A stretch of 64,000 bases of DNA, from contig NZ_CP029347.1 of the NCBI RefSeq assembly GCF_003143555.1, forward strand, positions 2,108,001 through 2,172,000, given 5' to 3'. Position numbers and translations under genes: made by a program. Every line of letters starts with the position of its first letter. Positions within the stretch are counted from its first letter, which is position 1. The notes below the pieces were generated by a model. That model was not told where the DNA came from, searched no databases, and saw nothing but the letters and a program-made list of their open reading frames with translations. Of the stretch, positions 25,772 through 34,760 are shown piece by piece. The stretch is from Saliniradius amylolyticus. GTDB lineage: Bacteria > Pseudomonadota > Gammaproteobacteria > Enterobacterales > Alteromonadaceae.

Positions 25772-26905
25772 ATGAAAAAATGGCTTATTGGCATTGTTAT
25801 CCTGCTTGCGGTGCCTCTCTGGCTGTGGCAACGACAGTCCCCCCTCAAGGTGCAAACCTACCGCGTGAATACCGGCCTTGTCAGTCACACGGTGGTCAAT
25901 AACCGGGCTGGCGAGATAGAAGCTTGCCGCCGCGCTCGCTTATCCTTTCCTATTGGCGGACAAATTGAAAGCGTCACGGTTCGGGCCGGAGATATTGTTA
26001 AAGGGGGCCAGCTGCTACTGGCGCTTTACAATGATGATATTCAGGCCCAGCTAGCCCAGGCACAAGCGGCATTAGACCAATCACAACTGCAACGGCGTCG
26101 GCTCTGCCTGCTTGCCGAGAGAGACCAGCGTGAGGCTACCCGCCTGAAGCGTTTAATGGCCCAGGGACTGACCTCTGAAGAACAGGTGGATGTCGCCGAA
26201 TCCAATGCCCGGGCCAGCCAACTTGCCTGTGAAGCGGCTCAAGGCAGTATCAATCAGGCCCAGGCAACCATTGAACTTTATCAGGCCCAGCTAAGCAAAA
26301 CCCAGCTTACCGCTCCTTTCCCCGGCACTGTCGCGGAAGTTAACGGTGAGGTGGGTGAATTTGCCACGCCCTCACCGCCGGGCATCCCCACCCTCCCCGT
26401 TGTGGATCTTATTGATGACAGCTGCTATTACGTCACCGCGCCCATCGATGAGGTGGATGCTGCTCAGATTCACCTTGATATGCCGGTCACCGTGCATATT
26501 GATGCCTTTCGCAACACCACACTAAAGGCCAGGGTCAGACGCATCGCACCTTACGTCTTTGCCCAGCAGCGTCAGGCCCGAACCGTGGAAGTGGAGGCAA
26601 AACTCACTCAACCCCCTCCTTTTCCCCTGCTTGTAGGTTACAGCGCCGATATGGAAATTCTGATAGAAGCCCGAACAGAAGTACTGAGAATTCCGACGCC
26701 AGCTATTTTTAATGAGGACCAGGTTTACCGAGTGGTGGATGGAGAAATACAGGTTGCTAAGATTCAGCAGGGCCTGAGCAACTGGCGTTATACAGAGATA
26801 ACCGAAGGGCTTCGCTCAGGGGATATGATTGTGCTGGACACCTCGGTTCCCCTTGAGGCGGGAATGGCAGTAATACCTCTCTCTGAGCAAGAGTCGACAC
26901 AATGA
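25772..26905 (+). CDS. MacA/HlyD-family periplasmic adaptor of an ABC exporter
   Basis: A 377-residue membrane-fusion protein linking an inner-membrane exporter to an outer-membrane channel. An N-terminal membrane anchor (WLIGIVILLAVPLWLW, about 3-18) is followed by a lipoyl half (GEIEACRRARLSFPIGGQIESVTVRAGDIVKGGQLL), a coiled-coil hairpin (about 95-180), the second lipoyl half (LTAPFPGTVAEVNGEVGEFATP) and beta-barrel domains. It is the first gene of a four-gene operon whose members overlap by ATGA, so adaptor, ATPase and two permeases are translated together. The substrate is unknown; antibiotics, lipids or peptides are possible by analogy with MacAB. A TolC-like channel is not encoded nearby. 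Confidence 0.88.
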   Translation: MKKWLIGIVILLAVPLWLWQRQSPLKVQTYRVNTGLVSHTVVNNRAGEIEACRRARLSFPIGGQIESVTVRAGDIVKGGQLLLALYNDDIQAQLAQAQAALDQSQLQRRRLCLLAERDQREATRLKRLMAQGLTSEEQVDVAESNARASQLACEAAQGSINQAQATIELYQAQLSKTQLTAPFPGTVAEVNGEVGEFATPSPPGIPTLPVVDLIDDSCYYVTAPIDEVDAAQIHLDMPVTVHIDAFRNTTLKARVRRIAPYVFAQQRQARTVEVEAKLTQPPPFPLLVGYSADMEILIEARTEVLRIPTPAIFNEDQVYRVVDGEIQVAKIQQGLSNWRYTEITEGLRSGDMIVLDTSVPLEAGMAVIPLSEQESTQ

Positions 26906-27567
26906 TCCGCATGCAGGCAGTCAATAAGTGGTACCCATCTGGCGACACTAAGCTGCATGCCCTTAAGAACATCAATCTGGAGATTCACTCGGGTGACTAC
27001 GTTAGCCTGATGGGACCATCGGGCTCAGGGAAGTCCACCCTACTGAATATGATTGGCCTTTTGGATGTATTCGAGGACGGCGAATACTGGCTGGCCCAGC
27101 ACCCGACTCACGAACTCAGCGAAGAGTCACGCGCCCGGCTTCGACGTGAACATATCGGCTTTATCTTTCAGTCATTTCAGCTTATTCCGCGGCTCACAGC
27201 TTTTGAGAATGTAGCGTTACCGTTGGTGCTTAGTGAAGTACCATCACATGAGCGCCAGCAGAAGGTAACATCGGTTCTGAAGCAAATGGATATGCTTGCT
27301 CGTGCTCATCATCGTCCGTCCCAGTTATCCGGTGGGCAACTACAACGTGTCGCCATCGCCCGGGCGATTGTCACCGAACCGAGTGTGATACTGGCCGATG
27401 AGCCCACCGGCAATCTGGATCAACAATCCGGTCATGATATTACCGAGCTGTTAGAAAACCTAAACCGACGAGGTATCACTTTGATTGTGGTCACCCACGA
27501 TCCGGCGCTGGGACAGCGAGCCCGGCGGCAAATTCGTATGATCGACGGAGCTTTGGTGAACTCATGA
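26902..27567 (+). CDS. MacB/LolD-type ABC transporter ATP-binding protein
   Basis: A 221-residue nucleotide-binding subunit. Walker A is [12 protein letters not shown] (about residues 36-47), the Q-loop is IFQSFQLI, the signature [14 protein letters not shown] (about 139-152), Walker B ILADEPTG (about 160-167), and the switch histidine is in VVTHDP. Type VII (MacB/LolCDE/FtsEX) class by similarity. ATG overlaps the adaptor stop by 4 bases. It presumably powers the two FtsX-type permeases encoded downstream. Confidence 0.93.
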   Translation: MIRMQAVNKWYPSGDTKLHALKNINLEIHSGDYVSLMGPSGSGKSTLLNMIGLLDVFEDGEYWLAQHPTHELSEESRARLRREHIGFIFQSFQLIPRLTAFENVALPLVLSEVPSHERQQKVTSVLKQMDMLARAHHRPSQLSGGQLQRVAIARAIVTEPSVILADEPTGNLDQQSGHDITELLENLNRRGITLIVVTHDPALGQRARRQIRMIDGALVNS

Positions 27568-28760
27568 TCGTCACCGACATTATCAAGTTCCATCACCATC
27601 AACTGGTCCGCCACCGTTGGCGCACCACGATGATTAGCCTTTGTATCGCAATTGGTGTCAGTGCGGTGGTGCTGTTGGTCAGCCTGGGGGAGAGCGCCAG
27701 GCAATATGTACAACGTGAGTTTGCGGCTCTGGGCAGTAATATGTTGATCGTCCTGCCGGGCAAAAAACACACTCAGGGGGGCGGTATTCCTTTTTACGGT
27801 ACCGCCACGCGGGACCTGACAATACAGGACGCTGAAGCCATTCGACACCTCCCCGGCATAGTCAGGGTTGCCCCTATTATCGCTGGCACCGCGACATTGT
27901 CAGTACAGGGCCTTAGCAAAGACATTATGGTGGTGGGTTCTACTCATGAGTTTTTGGCTGTTCGAGGCCAGGAGCTGGCTATGGGACAAAACCTCAGTAA
28001 AAACCATAGCCACCGCAACGACGTGATACTGGGCCATCAACTGGCCCAGGATTTGTTGGACAATCACACTCAGTTGGGCCAGAAGGTTACTCTTGATGGA
28101 TATCGATTTCGAGTAGTGGGCATCCTTAACTACCGGGGAGAGTCTTTGGGGCTGGATATGCGGAATGTGGCAATCATTCCCGTATCCGCTGCCGAAGCTT
28201 TATTCGACTCACCCGCACTGTTTCGGGTATTGGTTGAGACAAGGCACCGGTTTGAAGATAAGGCCATTATTCAGCACATCTACGAGTTAATCCGTCAGCG
28301 CCATCAAGGTAGCGAAGATATTACGATTGTCACTCAGGCCTCCATCCTTGATGCCTTTAACCGCATCATGCTCACCTTGACGGCCGTGATTGGACTGCTC
28401 GCATCCGTCAGCTTGTTGGTCGCCGGTTTTTTGGTCATGAACCTAAGTCTTATCAACGTGGCGCAGAGACGCAGCGAAATAGGCCTGCTCAAAGCCATGG
28501 GTGCCAGCCGCCGTACCGTGTTGGTCTTATTTGTCAGCGAGTCGCTACTACTGGCCGCTATGGGAAGTGCCTTGGGGTTGCTCGTCACCTTTATGGCCCT
28601 GTTGCTCCTCAACCAACTGCAATCGTATTTATTGGTCACCATACCAGTTTGGGCTGCCTTGGCGGCCACGCTGTTGGCTCTTTGCATCGCTGGTGCCTTT
28701 AGCTGGTTCCCTGCTCGTCAGGCCGCAGATGTGTCACCTGTGGAGGCCCTCAGAGGATGA
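27564..28760 (+). CDS. MacB/FtsX-type ABC permease, first paralogue
   Basis: A 398-residue permease of the type VII ABC class: N-terminal span (about 20-42, TTMISLCIAIGVSAVVLLVSLG), a large MacB_PCD-like periplasmic domain (about 45-265), then three spans (about 275-390) with the FtsX motif QRRSEIGLLKAMGASRRTVL. It ends ADVSPVEALRG, typical of the family. ATGA overlaps on both sides couple it to the ATPase and the second permease. The HHH near residue 10 is unusual but probably incidental. Confidence 0.9.
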   Translation: MIVTDIIKFHHHQLVRHRWRTTMISLCIAIGVSAVVLLVSLGESARQYVQREFAALGSNMLIVLPGKKHTQGGGIPFYGTATRDLTIQDAEAIRHLPGIVRVAPIIAGTATLSVQGLSKDIMVVGSTHEFLAVRGQELAMGQNLSKNHSHRNDVILGHQLAQDLLDNHTQLGQKVTLDGYRFRVVGILNYRGESLGLDMRNVAIIPVSAAEALFDSPALFRVLVETRHRFEDKAIIQHIYELIRQRHQGSEDITIVTQASILDAFNRIMLTLTAVIGLLASVSLLVAGFLVMNLSLINVAQRRSEIGLLKAMGASRRTVLVLFVSESLLLAAMGSALGLLVTFMALLLLNQLQSYLLVTIPVWAALAATLLALCIAGAFSWFPARQAADVSPVEALRG

Positions 28761-29953
28761 AACTAATAGATGCACTCGACTGGATAAGAACATCGGTGCT
28801 ATCTCAACGCCACCGTAATACTTTGACTATTACGGGCTTTGCCATTGGTGTCAGTACCATTACCTTGCTGGCTGCGCTGGGCGACAGTTTAAAGACCTTT
28901 GTAGTGGCTGAGTTTACGCAGTTTGGCAGCAACATTGTTGCTGTCACCCCGGGCAAAACTGAGACTATGGGGGTCAGTGGCATACTGCGCACCAACAAAG
29001 GGCTCTATCTTGAAGATGTTGCAAGCCTGCAACACTTACCTCAGGTGGAAAAAGTAATCCCAGTTATCGCCGGTACCGCCGAAGTCAAACACGCCAATCG
29101 CTTGCGAGCCACGGACATTATCGGCACCAATCACTTTGCGCTGGCGGCCTGGCAATTGCAACAAGCTCAGGGGCGCTTCCTGCCCAACGATGATCTATAT
29201 CGTCCGAGGCCGGTGGCGGTGCTGGGCAGCAAAATACATCAGGCCCTGTTTGAGAATACGCATGTGCTCGGTGAGTTTATTCGTATCGGCGGGCAACGCT
29301 TTACAGTAGTCGGAGTGCTCGCGCCTAAGGGCCAGTTTCTGGGCATGGATCTCGATGAAATGGTGTATGTCCCCGCAGCCAAGGGCCTGGAGCTATTTAA
29401 CCGCGACTCACTGATGGAAGTAGACATCGTCTACCGATCCCATTTAAGCCCGCCGCAGGCCGTCAGTGCCATTAAGCTGCACCTTATCAAGCGCCATGGC
29501 GCCGAGGACTTTACTATTGTTACTCAGGATCAAATGCTCGATACCATGGCTGGCATTTTAACCGCGATTCGGATTACCGGTATCATCATCGGCGCCATTT
29601 CACTTCTGGTAGGCTCTGTGGGCATCTATACCATATTGACTATCACTATCAGTCAGCGTCAGCAAGAGGTGGGATTAGTGCGCGCTTTAGGTATGCCACA
29701 GCGCTTGCTGATGTTGCTTTTTCTTGGTGAAGCACTGACGCTGGCTCTGATCGGCGGGATACTGGGCTTGCTAACCGTCGCCGTGCTGCAAGGACTGCTG
29801 TTTTACTGGCTACCAGAGCTACCGACCTTGCTAACCCTGTCCAGCGCCGGCCTGGGACTGAGTGTTTCGCTGCTTGTGGGCTTGCTGTCTGGGGCCCGGC
29901 CGGCGTATATGGCCTCGCGCCTGCCACCGATTGAGGCCTTGCGCGCCGAATAG
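28757..29953 (+). CDS. MacB/FtsX-type ABC permease, second paralogue
   Basis: Also 398 residues with the same plan as the preceding gene: one N-terminal span, a periplasmic domain (shared phrase VIPVIAGTAEV against VAPIIAGTATL in the first copy), then three spans with QRQQEVGLVRALGMPQRLLM and terminal RLPPIEALRAE. The pair looks like an old tandem duplication that now forms a heterodimer, unlike MacB, where ATPase and permease are fused and homodimeric. It ends 9 bases before the convergent metallo-hydrolase gene. Confidence 0.9.
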   Translation: MKLIDALDWIRTSVLSQRHRNTLTITGFAIGVSTITLLAALGDSLKTFVVAEFTQFGSNIVAVTPGKTETMGVSGILRTNKGLYLEDVASLQHLPQVEKVIPVIAGTAEVKHANRLRATDIIGTNHFALAAWQLQQAQGRFLPNDDLYRPRPVAVLGSKIHQALFENTHVLGEFIRIGGQRFTVVGVLAPKGQFLGMDLDEMVYVPAAKGLELFNRDSLMEVDIVYRSHLSPPQAVSAIKLHLIKRHGAEDFTIVTQDQMLDTMAGILTAIRITGIIIGAISLLVGSVGIYTILTITISQRQQEVGLVRALGMPQRLLMLLFLGEALTLALIGGILGLLTVAVLQGLLFYWLPELPTLLTLSSAGLGLSVSLLVGLLSGARPAYMASRLPPIEALRAE

Positions 29954-29962
29954 CCCCACCGT

Positions 29963-30832
29963 CTATGTACAGCCCAAATGATTCAGCGGTACTTTCAGGT
30001 AGCGAACACCATTACTCTCGGGTTCAGGCAACAGTCCGGCGCGAATGTTGACCTGAATGCTGGGTACAATCAACCTTGGCATAGCCAGCGTGGCATCCCG
30101 TGCCTCGCGCTTCTCCACAAAAGCAGCCTCGCTGGTATCCGCGTTCACATGAATATTGTTGGCCTTATGCTCGGCGACAGTGGCCATGTAACGAAGCTCT
30201 CGCCCTTCTGGCTTATAATCATGACAGGCCCAGATTTTTATCTCGTCCCCCAGCGCGTAGAGCTTTTGAATAGACTGATACAGCAGCGACGCGCTACCCC
30301 CCGGGAAGTCACAGCGAGCCGTCCCCGCATCGGGCATAAACAGAGTGTCACCCACAAACGCATTACCGTCGATCACATAACTGATGCTGTCGTTGGTATG
30401 CCCTGGCGTCGCTAAAATTTGCCCCTCCACAGAGCCAAGCGAAAAATGCTCGCCCTCGGCAAAGAGATGATCAAAATCACGACCTGTCACATCCTGCTCT
30501 TCACCTAAGTTAAACACTTCACAAAAGGTGCTTTGTACCTGAGTAATGCCACGGCCAATGGCGATAGTGCCCCCCAGTTGCTTCTTTAAATGCTGCGCGG
30601 CGGTTAAATGATCGGCGTGAGCATGAGTCTCGAGCACCCATTTTAGGGTCAACCGGTTCTGTCTTAAGTAGGCCACAATAGCATCAATAGAGGTGGTATC
30701 GGTGCGACCGGCGGCATAGTCAAAATCGAGCACGGGATCGATCACCGCCGCCTCAGCAGAGCTTGGCTCATGAATCACATAAGTTAAGGTGCCCGTGTCT
30801 TCATGATAGAAATGCTGCACATTGATGGTCAT
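29963..30832 (-). CDS. MBL-fold persulfide-dioxygenase-like hydrolase
   Basis: A 289-residue metallo-beta-lactamase-fold protein of the ETHE1/BLH group. The metal motif THAHADHLTAA (about 71-81) is followed by TPGHTNDSISYVIDGNAFVGDTLF (His about 138, Asp about 157) and the later CHDYKPEGRE. Family members oxidise glutathione persulfide to sulfite, or act as related hydrolases in bigR operons. ATG start with GAGGAGAG upstream. It is divergent from a TauE/SafE exporter and rhodanese, which supports a role in sulfide/persulfide detoxification. Glyoxalase II is a less likely alternative. Confidence 0.85.
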   Translation of the reverse strand: MTINVQHFYHEDTGTLTYVIHEPSSAEAAVIDPVLDFDYAAGRTDTTSIDAIVAYLRQNRLTLKWVLETHAHADHLTAAQHLKKQLGGTIAIGRGITQVQSTFCEVFNLGEEQDVTGRDFDHLFAEGEHFSLGSVEGQILATPGHTNDSISYVIDGNAFVGDTLFMPDAGTARCDFPGGSASLLYQSIQKLYALGDEIKIWACHDYKPEGRELRYMATVAEHKANNIHVNADTSEAAFVEKREARDATLAMPRLIVPSIQVNIRAGLLPEPESNGVRYLKVPLNHLGCT

Positions 30833-30947
30833 GATGCTCTCCTCTATACAGAATCTAACAGTATTGCTTAAAAATCACTCTTGAAATTTAGCAAAACACG
30901 AAATAACATACAACCAGTAGTTATAACCTTATTACTTATGGTGGCGT
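30833..30947. promoter_or_regulatory. Divergent control region of the sulfide locus
   Basis: 115 AT-rich bases between the divergent persulfide-dioxygenase-like and tauE genes must contain both promoters. CACGAAATA (30896-30904) shares, on the opposite strand, the 8-mer TATTTCGT with the palindrome upstream of the RND operon (32183-32197). This is a weak hint of a common regulator. No complete palindrome is visible here. Confidence 0.3.
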
Positions 30948-31715
30948 ATGCAGCTAGCCCTATTAGCAGGGTCCAGTATCGGCGTGAGTCTGGGCGTGTT
31001 CGGCTCAGGGGGCTCAGTGTTAGCCCTACCCGTGCTCGTGTATCTGGCCGGTCAGTCGCCCAAAGAAGCGGTGACCGGGTCGCTGTTTATCGTCACCATT
31101 ATCAGTATCACCACTTTATTATTCAGTGACAGTCGCCGACAAATTCACTGGCCCAATGCAGTAGCCTTGGGTGTGCCCGGCATTGCTGGTACCTATAGTG
31201 GCGCACTGCTGGCCAGCCTGGTATCCGGTGCGGTGCAGCTCGCGGTATTTGCCATTTTAATGCTGGTCTCCAGCAGCCTGATGTGGCGCCAGCAGCCCAA
31301 GGCCGCCGAGAATAACCCGGCCGGACTGTGGCTGATGGTAGCGACAGGGTTTTTGGTAGGTATTTTTACCGGCTTTGCCGGTGTTGGCGGCGGCTTTTTG
31401 CTGTTACCTGCGCTGGTGATGATCGCTCGATTGGATTTTCTACGAGCCCGAGCCACCAGCTTATTGCTGATCGCGGTCAACGCCAGTGTGGGTTTTATAA
31501 AAAATAGCTGGCTGCTCAACCAGCAAGGCTCTACGCTTGACTGGTTAGTATTGATTTCAATTGCAACCCTGGGTGCCCTCGGCGCCCTGATTGGCCAACA
31601 TTATTCCGCTCGCTGGCCTCAACAGCGACTCCGCAAAGGTTTTGCGGTGTTTCTGATTTTGCTGGCAGGATTGGTGTTCTGGCAAACATTACCCGAGCTT
31701 ATGGAGGTCTCATGA
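30948..31715 (+). CDS. TauE/SafE family sulfite/anion exporter
   Basis: A 255-residue inner-membrane transporter with about eight spans in two repeats. The repeats start with glycine-rich segments: SLGVFGSGGSVLALPVLVYLAGQSPKEAVTGS and GIFTGFAGVGGGFLLLPALVMIARLDFLRARATS. Family members export sulfite, sulfoacetate or related anions; beside a persulfide-oxidising enzyme, export of the sulfite product is the likely job. ATG start. It is translationally coupled (ATGA) to the rhodanese gene. Confidence 0.9.
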   Translation: MQLALLAGSSIGVSLGVFGSGGSVLALPVLVYLAGQSPKEAVTGSLFIVTIISITTLLFSDSRRQIHWPNAVALGVPGIAGTYSGALLASLVSGAVQLAVFAILMLVSSSLMWRQQPKAAENNPAGLWLMVATGFLVGIFTGFAGVGGGFLLLPALVMIARLDFLRARATSLLLIAVNASVGFIKNSWLLNQQGSTLDWLVLISIATLGALGALIGQHYSARWPQQRLRKGFAVFLILLAGLVFWQTLPELMEVS

Positions 31716-32095
31716 TTAAGTCTGCGCCCGAAATCGTCGCCGATGTGAAAAAGCACATCAACGAAGTCCCGGTTACCACACTGGAACAACAACTGGCCCA
31801 CGATGTAATGATCATCGATGTGCGCGAGCCTGGTGAGTACGAGCAGGGGTTTGTGCCCGGCGCTGTCAACCTACCCAGAGGCGTTCTGGAAATGAAAATC
31901 GCCTCCCTGGCCGAAGGTGCCGAGGCGCCGCTGGATGAATTGGCCCAGAAAGACATTTACCTATACTGTCGCAGTGGAGCCCGCTCGGCGCTGGCCGCCG
32001 AGTCACTGCAGCGGATGGGCTTTAACAAAGTCTACTCGGTTGACGGCGGATTTGAGGCCTGGAAGAAAGCCGAGCTGAAAGTCGAACATCCCTAA
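31712..32095 (+). CDS. Rhodanese-like sulfurtransferase
   Basis: A 127-residue single-domain rhodanese. The catalytic loop YLYCRSGARSALAA holds the persulfide-forming cysteine (about residue 89), and VMIIDVREPGEYEQGFVPGAVNLPRG is the family's CH2A-like opening. It probably transfers sulfane sulfur between glutathione, sulfite and thiosulfate. ATG overlaps the tauE stop, with GGAGGT upstream. The next operon begins after a long hairpin. Confidence 0.92.
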   Translation: MIKSAPEIVADVKKHINEVPVTTLEQQLAHDVMIIDVREPGEYEQGFVPGAVNLPRGVLEMKIASLAEGAEAPLDELAQKDIYLYCRSGARSALAAESLQRMGFNKVYSVDGGFEAWKKAELKVEHP

Positions 32096-32105
32096 AAATA
32101 CCAGC

Positions 32106-32176
32106 AGGCTGTCACTCAATTTAAACATCATAAAGTTTAGATTTTTGCGAAATACAGGGTGACAGCCTATTTTTTT
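32106..32176 (+). terminator. Long-loop hairpin with T-run after the rhodanese gene
   Basis: AGGCTGTCAC (32106-32115) pairs perfectly with GTGACAGCCT (32159-32168), followed by A and seven T. The 43-base loop contains a nested TAAAC/GTTTA stem. It separates the tauE-rhodanese pair from the RND operon as a terminator, or possibly a conditional one (attenuator-like). Confidence 0.6.
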
Positions 32177-32182
32177 ACATCT

Positions 32183-32212
32183 ATATTTCGTAAATATCTA
32201 AATTAGAATTTA
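32183..32212. promoter_or_regulatory. Two adjacent AT-rich palindromes upstream of the RND operon
   Basis: ATATTTCGTAAATAT (32183-32197; 6-base arms, 3-base centre) and TAAATTAGAATTTA (32199-32212; 6-base arms, 2-base centre) lie directly ahead of the RND gene start at 32228. Their form suits an ArsR-family dimer, and such a regulator is the last gene of this operon. Autoregulation is inferred, not shown. Confidence 0.45.
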
Positions 32213-32227
32213 ATGAAGAGGAGCAAC

Positions 32228-34750
32228 ATGGGTCAGCCATTGTTTCGTTTCGCCACGTCACACCGACGGCTTGTTTACTGGGCTCTTGGTCTGGTTACGG
32301 CGATCTTTGTGGCTTTATTGCCGCAAATACAAATCGATACCGATCCGGAAAACATGCTCCCTGCTGATAACACTCAGCGGGTATTCCACAATGCAGTCAA
32401 ACAGCGTTTTTCCATGCACGACACCATTGTGGTGGGTGTAGTGAATGAAAAGGGCGTCTACAATCCTCAAACATTGGGCGCTTTGCACGCCCTGACTGAG
32501 TATGCCGAGGGTATTGAGGGCGTGATTGAGGCGGACCTGATGTCGCTGGCCAATGTGGATAACATCACCCAGGAGGACCCGGGCACCATTCGCTTTGAAT
32601 GGATGATGAAAACACCACCAAAAGACAACGCCGCCGCCGAGCGTATTCGCAAGCAGGCAGAAAACCTGCCCTTACTGTATAACACTCTGGTTTCGGAAGA
32701 TCGCAAAGCCGCCGCGCTCTATGTCCCTATTAAAGATAAGAACCAGAGCTACGCCATTGCCCGAGAGCTGAAAAGCCATATCGATGCGCTGGATTCCAGC
32801 GACGACTGGCATATCACGGGTTTGCCGGTGGCCGAAGATCGTTTCGGCTATGAGATGTTTGTACAGATGGGTATCTCGGCACCCTTAGCCGGACTGACCA
32901 TCTTTGTGTTGCTGTTTGTGTTTTTCCGCAATATTCCCTTTATTGTGCCAGCCATGATCGTGGCCATGAGTACAGTGCTCATCACCATGGGGTTGCTGAT
33001 CGGGATGGGTTTTACGGTGCATATCATGTCCTCCATGATCGCCATTTTCCTGATGCCCATCGCCGTGGTCGACTCGGTGCATATTCTGTCGGAATTTGCC
33101 GACCGTTTTAAACCCGGTGACGACGCCAAGGCTGTCATTGGCGAAGTCATGGGTCATCTGTTTACCCCCATGTTATTTACCTCAGTCACCTCTACGGTGG
33201 GTTTTCTATCCCTGATGATCACCCCAATCCCTCCGGTGCAGATCTTCGGCGCCTTTGTCGGCTTTGGTATTCTGTTGGCGTTTTTAATAACGGTAACCTT
33301 TGTTCCGGCTTACTTATGCGGACTCAGTGATAAAACCCTGACCCGACTGACTCAGAAGCTCCCCGATGAGAGCCAGTCAAAACTCGCCCCCGCCCTGGTT
33401 AAACTAGGGCATTTGGCCGGCAGTCATGCCAGGCTCTGGGTGATGGGTTTTGTGGTTATCCTTGCTGTATCGGTGTGGGGCATCAGCCAGATTCAGATCA
33501 ACGACAACCCAGTGCGCTGGTTTAAATCCGACCACGAGCTGCGCATTGCCGACCGAGTGTTGAATGACCACTTCGCTGGGACCTACAACGCCTATCTGGT
33601 CCTGGAAAACACTCAAGGTGATAACCAGGACAAGGTCACAGCCGCTATTGAAAAAAAAGCGCAAAATAAAGCACTGAGCGAAGACACCGCCGACTGGCTG
33701 AAAGGCCGCGCCAGTGCCGACAGCGACATCAATGACCATATCATGGCCATTGATGATAAAAGCTTTGAGGTGAGCTTTGACGAAGCCGATGTACTGAGCG
33801 AGTTACTGCTTAAACTGGAGCGTATTAACAGCCAGTCAAAGGCCTTCTTACAACCCGAGGTGCTGAGCTACATCAGCGACTTGGAACAACACCTTAAACA
33901 GACTGGCCTGGTGGGTAAGTCCAATTCTCTGGCCGATGTGGTCAAAACCGTCAATCGCGAGCTTCGCTCCGGTGAAGAGAAGGATTATCAGCTCCCTGCC
34001 AATGCCAATGGCGTGGCACAAACCCTGTTGCAGTACCAATCCTCACACCGGCCGCAGGACTTATGGCACTTTGTAACACCAGACTATCAGAGCGCGTTAG
34101 TCTGGCTGCAACTGACCAGTGGCGATAATCAGCATATGACGGCGGTTGTGGATGCAGTCGATCAATACACCACTGAACACCCGCTGCCAAAGGGACTTGA
34201 GCTGAACTGGGCCGGTAAGGCGTATCTGAATGTGGTCTGGCAGCAGCAGATGGTGGAAGGCATGCTCGACAGCCTCACCAGCGCCTTTGTCATTGTGCTG
34301 ATCATGATGGTTCTGCTCTTCCGCTCGCTGCTGTTTGGCATTCTGGCCATGCTGCCCCTGACCTTAACCATTACCCTGATTTACGGTCTGATCGGCTGGG
34401 TCGGCAAAGACTACGACATGCCCATTGCGGTGCTCTCGGCACTGACCCTTGGGCTGTCGGTGGATTTTGCTATTCACTTTATCGAGCGGTTCCGCGCCAC
34501 GTTGAGCCAGCAACAAGAATGGTCAGCTACCATCAAGCTCATGTTTCAGGAGCCGGCCCGCGCTATCTCGCGAAATGCCATTGTGATTGCCATGGGCTTT
34601 ACCCCATTGCTGTTTGCGCCGCTGGTGCCTTACATCACCGTGGGCGTGTTTTTGGCCAGCATCATGGCGATCTCAGCCATTGTGACGCTGGTGATGCTGC
34701 CTTCGGTCATGTCACTTTTCAAAAACCACCTGGTTCGTACAGCCCGCTAA
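32228..34750 (+). CDS. RND/MMPL family transporter (HAE3-like)
   Basis: An 840-residue inner-membrane transporter made of two similar halves, each with one span, a periplasmic domain and a five-span bundle (spans near 220-380 and 690-830). IPFIVPAMIVAMSTVLITMGLLIGMG and MPIAVVDSVHILSEFADRFK, and in the second half LSALTLGLSVDFAIHFIERFR, are the conserved span-4 region with acidic proton-relay residues. Its size and lack of an adaptor gene place it with HAE3/MmpL-type carriers of lipids or hydrophobic compounds, not AcrB-type drug pumps. ATG at 32228 is chosen for its AGAGGAG; an ATG 15 bases upstream is in frame. First gene of a five-gene operon. Confidence 0.88.
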   Translation: MGQPLFRFATSHRRLVYWALGLVTAIFVALLPQIQIDTDPENMLPADNTQRVFHNAVKQRFSMHDTIVVGVVNEKGVYNPQTLGALHALTEYAEGIEGVIEADLMSLANVDNITQEDPGTIRFEWMMKTPPKDNAAAERIRKQAENLPLLYNTLVSEDRKAAALYVPIKDKNQSYAIARELKSHIDALDSSDDWHITGLPVAEDRFGYEMFVQMGISAPLAGLTIFVLLFVFFRNIPFIVPAMIVAMSTVLITMGLLIGMGFTVHIMSSMIAIFLMPIAVVDSVHILSEFADRFKPGDDAKAVIGEVMGHLFTPMLFTSVTSTVGFLSLMITPIPPVQIFGAFVGFGILLAFLITVTFVPAYLCGLSDKTLTRLTQKLPDESQSKLAPALVKLGHLAGSHARLWVMGFVVILAVSVWGISQIQINDNPVRWFKSDHELRIADRVLNDHFAGTYNAYLVLENTQGDNQDKVTAAIEKKAQNKALSEDTADWLKGRASADSDINDHIMAIDDKSFEVSFDEADVLSELLLKLERINSQSKAFLQPEVLSYISDLEQHLKQTGLVGKSNSLADVVKTVNRELRSGEEKDYQLPANANGVAQTLLQYQSSHRPQDLWHFVTPDYQSALVWLQLTSGDNQHMTAVVDAVDQYTTEHPLPKGLELNWAGKAYLNVVWQQQMVEGMLDSLTSAFVIVLIMMVLLFRSLLFGILAMLPLTLTITLIYGLIGWVGKDYDMPIAVLSALTLGLSVDFAIHFIERFRATLSQQQEWSATIKLMFQEPARAISRNAIVIAMGFTPLLFAPLVPYITVGVFLASIMAISAIVTLVMLPSVMSLFKNHLVRTAR

Positions 34751-34760
34751 GGAGACGACG

